Source of the DNA: Lutibacter sp. A64
GTDB lineage: Bacteria > Bacteroidota > Bacteroidia > Flavobacteriales > Flavobacteriaceae
Direction of reading: 5' to 3'
Length of the DNA stretch: 64,000 bases
NCBI RefSeq assembly: GCF_022429565.1
Contig: NZ_CP092487.1
Span: 398,001 to 462,000 of the forward strand
Both the position numbers and the translations under genes were made by a program. The notes below the pieces were generated by a model. The model saw nothing but the letters and a program-made list of their open reading frames with translations, searched no databases and had not been told where the DNA came from. Below, in pieces: positions 28,650 to 37,960 of this stretch (positions are counted from its first letter, which is position 1; each line of letters opens with the position of its first letter).

Positions 28650-30062
28650 ATGGAAGCAGCAAATTCTAAATATTTATTGAAACTTACTTTAGTCGCTACA
28701 TTAGGCGGACTGTTATTTGGATACGATACCGCAGTTATTTCTGGAACTGTAAGTTCGTTAGAAAGTTTTTTTGTTCTGCCTTTTGGCTTGGATGAGTTGG
28801 GAGCAAATGCCCGTTTAGGATTTGTTGTTTCCAGTGCCTTAATCGGATGCGTTATTGGTGGTGTTTTTGGTGGAGTTATTAGTAAAAAACTAGGACGTAA
28901 AAATGGTTTAATTTTAGCCGCAGTGTTGTTTTTATTTTCAGCCATTGGATCATCAATGCCAGAAATGTTGATAAAACCTGTTGGAGAAGGAGATCATACT
29001 TTTATTTACATATTTATTGTTTATAGAATTATTGGAGGTATTGGAGTAGGGTTAGCATCAATGCTATCACCTTTATATATTGCTGAAATTGCACCTGCAA
29101 AAATACGAGGTAAATTGGTTTCAATGAACCAATTCGCCATTATTTTTGGAATGTTAGTGGTGTATTTTGTAAATTATTTTATTGCAAAACAGGGAGATGA
29201 TACCTGGTTGAATATTGTTGGATGGCGTTGGATGTTTGCTTCAGAAATTATTCCTGCAACCTTATTTTTAATAATGTTATTTATGGTTCCTGATACTCCA
29301 AGGTCTTTGGTGTTAAAATCTCAGCCAGAAAAAGCATTGGATGTTTTAGTTAAAGTAAATGGGCTTGAAGAGGGTAAAAAGATTCTTGCAGAAATTCAGA
29401 ATACAGTAGTTAGTAATTCAGGAAAGTTATTTTCTTTTGGTATTGCGGTAATTGTAATTGGTGTATTGCTATCTGTTTTTCAACAATTTGTAGGGATAAA
29501 TGTTGTGTTGTATTATGCTCCTGAAATTTTTAAAAGTATGGGGTCTGGTACTAATGCTGCATTATTACAAACTATTATTGTTGGAATTGTTAATTTATTA
29601 TTTACAGTGTTAGCAATTATGACAGTTGATAAATATGGTAGAAAACCATTAATGATTATTGGTGCAATAGGAATGGCATTTGCAATGTTTGCTTTGGGAA
29701 CTACATTTTTTATGGAATCTGTTGGTATAGGAGCTTTAATATTTATGTTAATTTATGTAGCTAGTTTTGCTATGAGCTGGGGACCTGTTTGTTGGGTGCT
29801 ATTGTCAGAAATGTTTCCAAATAAAATTAGAGGTAGAGCTTTAGCAGTTGCTGTTGCAGCACAATGGATTTCTAATTATTTAGTCTCTTGGACGTTTCCA
29901 ATGTTAGATAAAAACACCTATTTACTAGAAACATTTAACCATGGTTTTGCTTACTGGATTTATGGAGTAATGGGTGTATTAGCAGCATTGCTTGTTTGGA
30001 AATTTGTTCCTGAAACAAAAGGGAAAACTTTAGAGGAAATAGAGAAAATCTGGGAGAAATAG
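28650..30062 (+). CDS. xylE: Xylose/H+ symporter (MFS sugar porter family)
   Basis: A 470-aa 12-helix major facilitator of the sugar-porter family. Signatures: TLGGLLFGYDTAVISGT, GGVISKKLGRKNGL, RIIGGIGVGLASMLSPLYIAEI, the central QQFVGINVVLYYAPEIF, VDKYGRKP and the C-terminal PETKGKTLEEIE. It would bring xylose across the inner membrane. It follows xylA by 11 bp. Arabinose or glucose transport is possible for the family, but the operon makes xylose most likely. Confidence 0.93.
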   Translation: MEAANSKYLLKLTLVATLGGLLFGYDTAVISGTVSSLESFFVLPFGLDELGANARLGFVVSSALIGCVIGGVFGGVISKKLGRKNGLILAAVLFLFSAIGSSMPEMLIKPVGEGDHTFIYIFIVYRIIGGIGVGLASMLSPLYIAEIAPAKIRGKLVSMNQFAIIFGMLVVYFVNYFIAKQGDDTWLNIVGWRWMFASEIIPATLFLIMLFMVPDTPRSLVLKSQPEKALDVLVKVNGLEEGKKILAEIQNTVVSNSGKLFSFGIAVIVIGVLLSVFQQFVGINVVLYYAPEIFKSMGSGTNAALLQTIIVGIVNLLFTVLAIMTVDKYGRKPLMIIGAIGMAFAMFALGTTFFMESVGIGALIFMLIYVASFAMSWGPVCWVLLSEMFPNKIRGRALAVAVAAQWISNYLVSWTFPMLDKNTYLLETFNHGFAYWIYGVMGVLAALLVWKFVPETKGKTLEEIEKIWEK

Positions 30063-30102
30063 AATAGGTTCTTTTTAAAAATTATTATAAAATAAATAAA
30101 TA

Positions 30103-32139
30103 ATGAACATAAAGATAGATCAGGCGTCAGCAGATAATATTAGAGCTTTGGCAGTGGCAATGGTAGAGAAGGCAGATTCAGGACATCCTGGAGGTCCAAT
30201 GGGAGGTGCAGATTTTATGCATATTTTATATTCAGAATTTTTTAATTACGATCCATCGGATATGACGTGGTCTTTTAGAGATCGTTTTTTTATGGATGCT
30301 GGTCATTTATCAACTTTATTATATGCTCAATATTATTTATTAGGGAATTATTCAAAAGAAGATCTGAAATCCTTCAGACAATGGGGGTCGATAACTCCAG
30401 GACATCCAGAAGTTGATGTAGCAAGAGGTATAGAAAATACTTCAGGTCCTTTAGGTCAAGGTCATACAATGGGTGTTGGAGCTGCGATTGCAACTAAATT
30501 CTTACAAGCTAGATTTGGAGATTGGATGAATCATAAAGTGTATGGTTTTATTTCTGATGGTGGTGTTCAAGAAGAAATTTCTCAAGGAGCTGGTAGAATT
30601 GCAGGTCATTTAGGATTGAACAATTTTATTATGTTTTATGATGCGAATGATATTCAGTTATCAACTTCAACTGATGAAGTTACTAGCGAAGATACAGCAA
30701 TGAAATATGAAGCATGGGGATGGAAAGTTGTAACTATCGATGGTCATAATCATGATGAAATTAGAAAAGCATTAAAAGACGCTAATAACGAAACTGAAAA
30801 ACCAACACTTATTATAGGTAAAACTATTATGGGGAAAGGTTGTGTTGCTGCAGATGGAAGTATGTTTGAAGGGCATTGTGAATTACACGGACAGCCAATT
30901 GGACATACAGGAGCAGATTACACAAAAACTTTGGTAAACTTAGGAGCAGATCCTGAAAACCCATTTGATATTTACGAAGATGTAAGTGCGTTTTATAAGA
31001 ATTTACTAGCAACAAAAATAGCAAATGCTGCTGAAAAGAAAGCTGAAATTTTAGCTTGGAAAAGTGACAACAAAGCTTTAGCAGATAAATTAGATTTCTT
31101 CTTGTCTGGAGAATTACCAGAGTTGGATTTTGAATCAATTGAGCATAAAGCTGGATTGGCATCAAGAGTTGCATCATCAGGTGTTTTAGGATATTTAGCT
31201 GAAAATGTAGAAAATATGATTGTGTCTTCTGCAGATTTATCAAATAGTGATAAAACAGATAGTTTCTTAAAGAAAACTCATGCGCTTAAAAAAGGTGACT
31301 TTAGTGGTTCGTTTTTACAAGCAGGTGTTGCAGAATTAACAATGGCTTGTATTGCAAATGGAATTGCATTGCACGGAGGAATAATTCCTGTAGTAGCAAC
31401 TTTCTTTGTGTTTTCAGATTATATGAAACCAGCTATGCGTATTAGCGCAATTCAAGAATTACCAATTAAATATGTTTGGACACATGATGCATTTAGAGTA
31501 GGAGAAGATGGTCCTACGCATCAACCAGTTGAGCAAGAAGCCCAGTTACGTTTAATGGAAAAATTAAAAAACCATAGTGGAAAACCAAGTTTATTAGCAT
31601 TAAGACCAGCAGATTCTGTAGAAACTAGTGTTGCTTGGAAAATGGCGTTGGAAAATAAAGATACTCCAACAGGAATGATTCTTTCTAGACAAGGAATTAA
31701 AGATCTTCCAGCTAAAGGAACATCAAGATATAAGGATGCTTTAGAAGCTGAAAAAGGTGGTTATTTAGTAAAAGAAGTTGAAAATCCAGATGTTGTGTTA
31801 ATTGCAAATGGATCTGAAGTAGCAACGTTGGTCGCTGCAGCTGAATTATTAGAAGCAAACGAAGGATTAAAAGTAAGTATTGCATCAATTATTTCTGAAG
31901 GTAGATTTAGATTACAGTCTAAGTCATATCAAGAGAGTGTAATTCCAAAAGGAAAACCATTATTTGGTTTAACAGCAGGATTACCAGTAAATTTAGAAGG
32001 ATTGGTTGGAGATAGTGGTAAAGTCTTTGGATTAGACCATTTCGGGTATTCTGCTCCAGCAAATGTACTTGATGAAAAGTTTGGTTTTACTGGTGAAAAA
32101 GTAAGCCAACAAGTATTAGATTATTTAAAAACAGTTTAA
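30103..32139 (+). CDS. tkt: Transketolase
   Basis: A 678-aa single-chain transketolase, thiamine-diphosphate dependent, exchanging two-carbon units between xylulose-5-phosphate and other sugar phosphates. Landmarks: KADSGHPGGPMGGADFMH, GPLGQGHTMGVGAAIA, the ThDP motif GDGG-like SDGGVQEEISQGAGRI, and in the pyrimidine domain VWTHDAFRVGEDGPTHQPVEQEAQLR. It gives the xylose operon its own non-oxidative pentose phosphate capacity along with the transaldolase 10 bp downstream. Confidence 0.96.
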   Translation: MNIKIDQASADNIRALAVAMVEKADSGHPGGPMGGADFMHILYSEFFNYDPSDMTWSFRDRFFMDAGHLSTLLYAQYYLLGNYSKEDLKSFRQWGSITPGHPEVDVARGIENTSGPLGQGHTMGVGAAIATKFLQARFGDWMNHKVYGFISDGGVQEEISQGAGRIAGHLGLNNFIMFYDANDIQLSTSTDEVTSEDTAMKYEAWGWKVVTIDGHNHDEIRKALKDANNETEKPTLIIGKTIMGKGCVAADGSMFEGHCELHGQPIGHTGADYTKTLVNLGADPENPFDIYEDVSAFYKNLLATKIANAAEKKAEILAWKSDNKALADKLDFFLSGELPELDFESIEHKAGLASRVASSGVLGYLAENVENMIVSSADLSNSDKTDSFLKKTHALKKGDFSGSFLQAGVAELTMACIANGIALHGGIIPVVATFFVFSDYMKPAMRISAIQELPIKYVWTHDAFRVGEDGPTHQPVEQEAQLRLMEKLKNHSGKPSLLALRPADSVETSVAWKMALENKDTPTGMILSRQGIKDLPAKGTSRYKDALEAEKGGYLVKEVENPDVVLIANGSEVATLVAAAELLEANEGLKVSIASIISEGRFRLQSKSYQESVIPKGKPLFGLTAGLPVNLEGLVGDSGKVFGLDHFGYSAPANVLDEKFGFTGEKVSQQVLDYLKTV

Positions 32140-32149
32140 AACAAAGAAA

Positions 32150-32803
32150 ATGAAATTTTTTATAGATACAGCAAATTTAGAGCAAATTAAGGAAGCTCAA
32201 GAATTAGGAATTTTAGACGGTGTTACAACAAACCCATCTTTAATGGCTAAAGAAGGAATTACAGGTGCAGAGAATATTTTAAAGCATTATTTGAATATTT
32301 GTAATCTTGTTGATGGTGATGTTTCTGCAGAAGTTATTGCAACAGATTATGAAGGAATGATTAAGCAAGGTGAAGAATTAGCTGCATTACATCCGAAAAT
32401 TGTAGTTAAAATACCTATGATTGCTGATGGTGTAAAAGCTTGTAAGTATTTTTCGGATAAAGAAATTAGAACAAACGTTACATTGGTGTTCTCAGCTGGA
32501 CAAGCATTATTAGCAGCCAAAGCAGGAGCAACATATATGTCTCCATTTATCGGTCGTTTAGATGATATTTCAACAGATGGTTTAGGATTAATTGCAGATA
32601 TAAGACACATCTATGATAATTATGGTTTTGAAACTCAAATTTTAGCAGCTTCTGTACGTCATACAATGCATATTATGGATTGTGCAAAAATAGGAGCTGA
32701 TGTAATGACAGGCCCGTTGAGTGCTATTAAAGGATTATTAAAACATCCTTTAACAGATAGTGGTTTAGCGCAGTTTTTAGCAGATTACGCAAAAGGAAAT
32801 TAA
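32150..32803 (+). CDS. tal: Transaldolase (small FSA/TalC-like type)
   Basis: A 217-aa short-form transaldolase. MKFFIDTANLEQIKEAQELG, DGVTTNPSLMAKEG and the Schiff-base lysine in KIVVKIPMIADG are typical, as is the ending region ADVMTGPLSAIKGLLKHPLTDSGL. Short members are either transaldolases or fructose-6-phosphate aldolases; its pairing with transketolase in a xylose operon favours transaldolase. Last gene of the operon. Confidence 0.93.
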   Translation: MKFFIDTANLEQIKEAQELGILDGVTTNPSLMAKEGITGAENILKHYLNICNLVDGDVSAEVIATDYEGMIKQGEELAALHPKIVVKIPMIADGVKACKYFSDKEIRTNVTLVFSAGQALLAAKAGATYMSPFIGRLDDISTDGLGLIADIRHIYDNYGFETQILAASVRHTMHIMDCAKIGADVMTGPLSAIKGLLKHPLTDSGLAQFLADYAKGN

Positions 32804-33216
32804 TGATAATGATAAATACTTAAGTATATTATTTTTTACAAAAGTAGAGAACTATTGCTCGTATAAAATATTTAATGTTTAGCGTACTATAGACAGAAAT
32901 GGTAGGTTTTCGTAGCTGATTTTATATTTGAAGATGGCAATCAGTTTTGTTTAAAGAAAAAGTAATACATTACCAATGTTATGTTTCTTCAATTTTTGAT
33001 AGAAATGCAAAAGATCTTTTGGATATATAGTTGTTTTAAAATTAAACTTGTTTTCTCAATATTAATTTTAAATCTAAAGAATGGAGATAAAATTGTATTG
33101 ACAAAATTTCATTAAAATAGGCATTGGTTTATTTATTTAAATTGCATTCATTTCATTTCTTTTTTGCTTAAATTAGCTCTTTAAAACGTAAATATTACAT
33201 TTAATATTTTATTAAA
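32804..33216. other. 413-bp intergenic region between xylose operon and multihaem cytochrome
   Basis: AT-rich sequence without a convincing reading frame, strong terminator hairpin or shared motif. It must hold the end of the xylose transcript and the promoter of the cytochrome gene, but I cannot place either. Confidence 0.5.
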
Positions 33217-35550
33217 ATGAATATAAAAGTGAATACATCCAAAATTGGCTACTTGGTAATTAAATTTTCAATTTTAATTCTTAGTTTTATTTTTATTTCT
33301 TGTAACTCAAAAAAAGAAAGTGAATACTCACCTCTTCAAATTGCATTAAATAATCATAAACACGATGAAGGTTTTATAGGTTCTAAAAATTGTATTGAGT
33401 GCCACCAAACAGAATACAATGAGTGGATGGGATCAGACCATCAACTAGCTATGCAATTACCAACAGATAGTACTGTTTTGGGTGATTTTAACAATACTAA
33501 ATATACAATTTACGGTGTAACTAGTACTTTCTTTAAAAAAGACAGCTTGTTTATGGTAAATACACAAGGACCTGACGGAAAATATGCCGATTTTGAAGTA
33601 AAATACACCTTTGGAGTTTACCCTTTACAACAATACTTAGTTATATTCCCTAAGGGTAGTCTACAAGTACTTACTCCTTTTTGGGATTCACGTTTAAAAG
33701 AAGATGGAGGTCAAAAATGGCAGCACTTATATCCTGATGAGTTTATTGCTGCACACGACGAATTAAATTGGGGTAGAGCTTTACAAAATTGGAATTATAT
33801 GTGTGCCGAATGCCACTCAACCAATGTTAAAAAAAATTACAACCCAGATACACAAGCTTATAATACTACTTTTGATGAAATAAATGTTTCTTGTGAGGCA
33901 TGCCACGGACCAGGTGACCTACACGAAAAATGGGCAAAAGACACACTTCAAAATGTAGAAAATATGGGATTTGTCTTCGATATAATGGATAGAGATCCTA
34001 GTAGGTGGATTATAGATCCTGAAACTGCAAAAGTTACGCGTTCAAAACCTAGAACTTCAAATATGCAAGTAGAATGGTGTGGTCGTTGTCATTCAAGAAG
34101 AGCCCAACTAACAGATGAATATACCTTTGGAAAAGTACTTGAACATACTCATCAGGTAGCTTATTTAGATTATCCTTTATATAATGATGATGGTACTAAT
34201 AATGACGAAGATTATGTGTATGGCTCTTTCCTACAAAGTAAAATGTACGCAAAAGGTGTCACTTGTAAAGATTGCCATAATGTACATAGTGGAGAATTAA
34301 AAGGTGGTAAAGAAAATGTTTGTTTTCAATGTCATATGCCTACTAAATACAAAACCAGAGAACATCATAAACATGACGAAAACGGAACTGGAGCAAGCTG
34401 TATAAGCTGCCATTTACCAAAAATTACTATAATGGTAGTTGACCCGCGTTCAGACCACAGTATGCGAATTCCAAGACCTGATATTAGTGTAAAAACAGGA
34501 GCTGTAAATGCCTGCAATAATTGTCATACAGATAAATCTAACGAGTGGGCTGCTAAAGAATTTAAAAATTGGTATGGTAATAAATATGATACAATACCGC
34601 ATTATGGTTTTGCTTTTCACAATATAAGAACAAATAAACCAGACGCACAATCAGACTTAAATAAAGTTATTAATGATAAAGACATGGCTAATATTGTAGT
34701 TGGTACTGCAATTAGATTTCAAGATTATAACAACAACCCTTTAGCTTTTGAAAATTTAAAAATGGCACTAGCATCTACAAGTCCTTTAGTTAGACGAGCT
34801 GGATTAGAATCTTTAAGAAGTCTATCTAAGCAACAACAATACAAATATGCTTTACCTTTAGCTAATGATACCGTTTATGGCGTTAGACATATGGCCAACA
34901 GCTTAATTTATGACGTACCTACAACAAATTTACCTACAGAGCAAAAACAAGTAGTTGATAAAGCAAGGAAAGAATACATCAATCAATTATTATATTGGCA
35001 AGATCGCTCTTTAGGATTATCATCTATAGGTGTTGCTGCTATAGGCTTAGGTAAATTAGATCAGGCTGAAGATTATTTTAAAAAAGCAGTGGCATTAGAC
35101 ACTTTAAATTTAATTGTAAAAATTAACTACGCTGACTTAAAAAGAATGCAAGGCAAAAATGAAGAGTGCATTTCGTTATTAAAAGAAGTTATAGAAATAG
35201 ATAAAACCTTTTCAATGGCATATCAAGCGTTGGCTTTTGCTTATATTAGAATAGGTGATAAAACAAAGGCTTTTAAAACATTAGAAACCGCTAAATCTGT
35301 AGTTAAAAATGATGCTCAAAATCACTACTATTATGCTGTAATGCAAAATGATTCAGGTAACAGCGAAGAAGCTATTAAAACCATTACAAAAGCTTTAAAA
35401 GAATATCCGAACAATGAACAGCTATTAACTTTAGCTTATTCTATTTATAAAAATAAAGGAGATTCTACTAAAGCTGAAAATGTTTTAAATACATTAATAA
35501 AAGTATTTCCACATAGTAATCAGTACCAACAAGTTAAAAATTCAAATTAA
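33217..35550 (+). CDS. Octahaem c-type cytochrome lipoprotein with C-terminal TPR repeats
   Basis: A 777-aa protein with a lipoprotein signal ending FIFISC. Eight CxxCH haem-binding motifs can be counted in order: CIECH, CAECH, CEACH, CGRCH, CKDCH, CFQCH, CISCH, CNNCH, all in the first 440 residues. The rest is alpha-helical: a HEAT-like stretch (about 490-570) and tetratricopeptide repeats (about 610-770, AVALDTLNLIVKINYADL, EVIEIDKTFSMAYQALAFAY, ALKEYPNNEQLLTLAY). It resembles cytochrome c554-type multihaem proteins with TPR tails. Probably a periplasmic or outer-membrane electron carrier or oxidoreductase; its redox partner is unknown and it shares no operon with its neighbours. Confidence 0.85.
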   Translation: MNIKVNTSKIGYLVIKFSILILSFIFISCNSKKESEYSPLQIALNNHKHDEGFIGSKNCIECHQTEYNEWMGSDHQLAMQLPTDSTVLGDFNNTKYTIYGVTSTFFKKDSLFMVNTQGPDGKYADFEVKYTFGVYPLQQYLVIFPKGSLQVLTPFWDSRLKEDGGQKWQHLYPDEFIAAHDELNWGRALQNWNYMCAECHSTNVKKNYNPDTQAYNTTFDEINVSCEACHGPGDLHEKWAKDTLQNVENMGFVFDIMDRDPSRWIIDPETAKVTRSKPRTSNMQVEWCGRCHSRRAQLTDEYTFGKVLEHTHQVAYLDYPLYNDDGTNNDEDYVYGSFLQSKMYAKGVTCKDCHNVHSGELKGGKENVCFQCHMPTKYKTREHHKHDENGTGASCISCHLPKITIMVVDPRSDHSMRIPRPDISVKTGAVNACNNCHTDKSNEWAAKEFKNWYGNKYDTIPHYGFAFHNIRTNKPDAQSDLNKVINDKDMANIVVGTAIRFQDYNNNPLAFENLKMALASTSPLVRRAGLESLRSLSKQQQYKYALPLANDTVYGVRHMANSLIYDVPTTNLPTEQKQVVDKARKEYINQLLYWQDRSLGLSSIGVAAIGLGKLDQAEDYFKKAVALDTLNLIVKINYADLKRMQGKNEECISLLKEVIEIDKTFSMAYQALAFAYIRIGDKTKAFKTLETAKSVVKNDAQNHYYYAVMQNDSGNSEEAIKTITKALKEYPNNEQLLTLAYSIYKNKGDSTKAENVLNTLIKVFPHSNQYQQVKNSN

Positions 35551-35674
35551 CTCTATTGAAAATTCATGAAAGTTGAAGGTATAGATATAATATAATGAAA
35601 ATTATCATCAAAAGTGGATAAAAACTTGTAATCTTAAAAAAAATATTTTTTAAAACACATATTAGAAAAAAAAA

Positions 35675-35899
35675 TTGTTTCGGTATGAATGTAGTGACAA
35701 AAACGAGAGCCCTTCAAAGAAATCTAGAGAATTATTGGATATGATAACCAAAGAAGGACAAAATTTCGATACAACTTCTACATTATGGGATGGTTATAAT
35801 GCCTTTAATGCGATGCTACATAATAACTTTAAAAAGACCTTTTCAAAACAGGAAAAATTAGACAAGCTATTGTTTGATGAAATTTATGCTATGGTATAA
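35675..35899 (+). pseudogene. Short gene fragment, possibly the C-terminus of a plasmid-type DUF932 protein
   Basis: A 74-codon frame beginning at TTG, with no clear start signal. The stretch TLWDGYNAFNAMLHNNFKK and the helical end look like the C-terminal tail of DUF932-type proteins carried on plasmids and integrative elements, whose main domain is missing here. The match is from memory of the tail pattern only, so treat it as tentative. It lies 124 bp after the cytochrome gene and marks the likely left limit of the mobile region. Confidence 0.35.
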
Positions 35900-36874
35900 G
35901 AAATGTATAAAAGGTTTCTCCAGTACCTATAAAAACTGGAGTTTTAAATATAACTAAACTAAAATTCCGTTTAGCACATTTTCATCCATTTCGTTACCCT
36001 ACATTTCTGGAAAAGAGCTACACTAAAAAAAGTCTTGGACATAACTGAAAAGATTCCGATTTCATTTCACTTGTCCACTCATTCCCGAGAAAGTAGGGAA
36101 GTGGTCAAACTCCATTTCAATCTCCATTGTTACAGTTAAGCCCGCTTTAAATACTACTTCAAAAGAATAATCCATTTTTACAAGCCGTTCAGCACTTTAC
36201 CGCTACATTTCGCAAAAAGCTGCATTTCGGGTAAAGAACTTCTCTACAAAAGGTCTTGAACCTAATCCCCATTTTTGGCTTTCCATTCCACTAATCCTTT
36301 CCGCTACGCTGGAAAGGAACACTGCATTCCCTAGCCAAAAACGTGAATCAAGTTCGCTTTTAATTGGAAAGTCAAAGACTTGATTTTCTTAACAGAATTT
36401 ACGGCAAATCCTTCTTTAGTTTTTGCTCGAAAATTCTTAAAAACCAATCCTTTGACTTATACATTTTAAGGGGTTTATAATGAATGAAGCCTTTGCTGTT
36501 TTTCGGGACTACGAAAAACAGGCATGACATAAGCACTTCTAATTTAAATATACGTATTGCAATCGCTTAACTTTCTGTACGCTCATTTCATACGTATATT
36601 TAAAAGAACCTGCTAATGCCATTATGGAACTTGCCAAGACTATACAAGTTTTAGCTAAAAATAAGGTTTCTACTTCCTTGAAAACCTAAAGATTTTACTA
36701 CGTTGTAGACACTCCTGATTTATTTTCTAAAAGTCTTGACAAAACCCACTACATCCATTGTGCAACGCACGAAAGAAATCATACAAACACCCCTTAAAAT
36801 TTAATTCAGTTTAAATCTAAAAGGGAAATTATTAATCCTGTCTGCCGACAAGGCAGGCTTTAAAACCTTATATT
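35900..36874. other. Hairpin-rich 975-bp non-coding region upstream of ssb
   Basis: No reading frame over 60 codons exists on either strand, yet the region is dense in perfect inverted repeats. These are TTTTTGGCT/AGCCAAAAA (36272-36280, 36333-36341) enclosing CCTTTCC/GGAAAGG (36296-36302, 36311-36317); AATCAAGT/ACTTGATT (36346-36353, 36378-36385); a 10-bp hairpin CTGTTTTTCG/CGAAAAACAG (36496-36505, 36512-36521); a 15-bp inverted repeat (36543-36557, 36590-36604); and ATTTTAAGGGGT/ACCCCTTAAAAT (36463-36474, 36789-36800). Its base composition is also less AT-rich than ordinary spacers here. It may be a structured RNA, a replication or single-strand promoter region, or a packed set of regulatory sites. 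Confidence 0.7.
36543..36604. repeat. 15-bp perfect inverted repeat
   Basis: TTTAAATATACGTAT (36543-36557) and ATACGTATATTTAAA (36590-36604) are exact reverse complements separated by 32 bp. It is the longest perfect repeat in the non-coding region before ssb. Confidence 0.9.
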
Positions 36875-37231
36875 ATGAGTACTATTAAAAATCACGTACA
36901 GTTAATTGGAAATGTTGGACAGGTACCAACCATTACAAATCTTGAAAGTGGTAAAAAAGTAGCGAGATTATCATTAGCTACCAATGAAAACTACAAAAAT
37001 GCTAAAGGCGAAAAACAAACGGACACCAATTGGCATACCGTTGTCGCTTGGGGAAAAACAGCAGAAATTATTGAAGGGTATGTCGAGAAAGGCAACGAAA
37101 TTGGAGTAGTAGGGAAGCTAAAAACACGTACATACACTACGGATGATGGAAACCAACGCTATGTAACAGAAATAGTAGCCAATGAAATTCTATTAATGGG
37201 TAGTAAAAACGGAAATACATCCGATAAGTAA
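36875..37231 (+). CDS. ssb: Single-stranded DNA-binding protein, mobile-element type
   Basis: A 118-aa OB-fold SSB: NHVQLIGNVGQVPTITNLE, ARLSLATNENYKN, DTNWHTVVAWGKTAEIIEGYVEKG and RTYTTDDGNQRYVTEIVANEI. It coats single-stranded DNA. It is shorter than chromosomal SSBs and ends GSKNGNTSDK without the usual acidic Asp-Phe tip that recruits partner proteins, as seen in many element-borne SSBs. Next to relaxase genes, it probably protects the transferred strand. Its start lies just after a GC-rich hairpin (CTGCC/GGCAG, 36842-36856). Confidence 0.9.
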   Translation: MSTIKNHVQLIGNVGQVPTITNLESGKKVARLSLATNENYKNAKGEKQTDTNWHTVVAWGKTAEIIEGYVEKGNEIGVVGKLKTRTYTTDDGNQRYVTEIVANEILLMGSKNGNTSDK

Positions 37232-37310
37232 CATCAAAACAAAGAGGGTGTTCCAGTCGAAAAGTTACACCCTCTTATGTATCATTAATTCTAAAAAAAA
37301 ATATAAAATA

Positions 37311-37691
37311 ATGAAATCACGAGTTAACGAAATAAAAGAGGGATTACAACAATTTCAGGGTTCTGAAATATTTTATCAAATACCATTGATACGCACACGA
37401 TTTACAACCGGATTGAAATATTTAGCTAAGGCAGCAGAATGTTTTTGGTTGATTACAGATGTTTCTATAATTGCAAAAAGTTTAATGAATAGAAGTCAAT
37501 TTATCACAATAGATTTTAAAAGACTACCAAAAGGAAAACAAGATTTTTTAGGCTATGAAGCTGAAATAATTTACAGCGATGGAAATGATAATATATTGGA
37601 AACACATCGCTATAATTTTACCGATTTTCCTTTAGATGAACTGCGTTTATTTTTTGTGGATAATACGTTGATGCTCCCAAATGAATACTAA
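37311..37691 (+). CDS. DUF6876-like protein of mobile elements
   Basis: I take ATG 37311 as start (126 aa, MKSRVNEIKEGLQQFQGSE); an upstream extension in frame to 37248 begins at a poor start and reads like leader sequence. The protein resembles DUF6876 proteins common on Bacteroidota plasmids and conjugative elements: FTTGLKYLAKAAECFWLITD followed by a basic middle and acidic end. No function is known. It lies 79 bp after ssb and 11 bp before the next small gene, so likely in one transcript. Confidence 0.65.
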   Translation: MKSRVNEIKEGLQQFQGSEIFYQIPLIRTRFTTGLKYLAKAAECFWLITDVSIIAKSLMNRSQFITIDFKRLPKGKQDFLGYEAEIIYSDGNDNILETHRYNFTDFPLDELRLFFVDNTLMLPNEY

Positions 37692-37702
37692 AAAGCAAAA
37701 CT

Positions 37703-37900
37703 ATGATTTATTTAAATTATGCTAATTTAGATTTAGAAACCCAAGGGCGGTTACTTGCAACTTCAAAAAAAGATATTGAACATGAATTTGGAAAAAGTAT
37801 AAAAGCGTATGCTAAAAAGCATTTTATCAATTATGAGCAACTATTAGAAGAGGAAGCATTACGAAATCTATACAATTATAAGTATGTATTTAATATTTAA
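37703..37900 (+). CDS. Small uncharacterised mobile-element protein
   Basis: A 65-aa product (MIYLNYANLDLETQGRLL), mostly helical, mixed charge, no recognised motif. Its position 11 bp after the DUF6876-like gene and directly before a strong terminator supports a real gene as the last in the ssb transcript. Function unknown. Confidence 0.6.
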   Translation: MIYLNYANLDLETQGRLLATSKKDIEHEFGKSIKAYAKKHFINYEQLLEEEALRNLYNYKYVFNI

Positions 37901-37930
37901 CAATAACATCAAAAAAGATGTGTTTTTTCA

Positions 37931-37960
37931 AAAGACTGTCTAAAAAGGCAGTCTTTTTTT
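37931..37960 (+). terminator. Rho-independent terminator after ssb transcript
   Basis: AAAGACTG (37931-37938) pairs perfectly with CAGTCTTT (37949-37956) and is followed by a T run. It ends the ssb unit before the oriT-like region. Confidence 0.85.
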
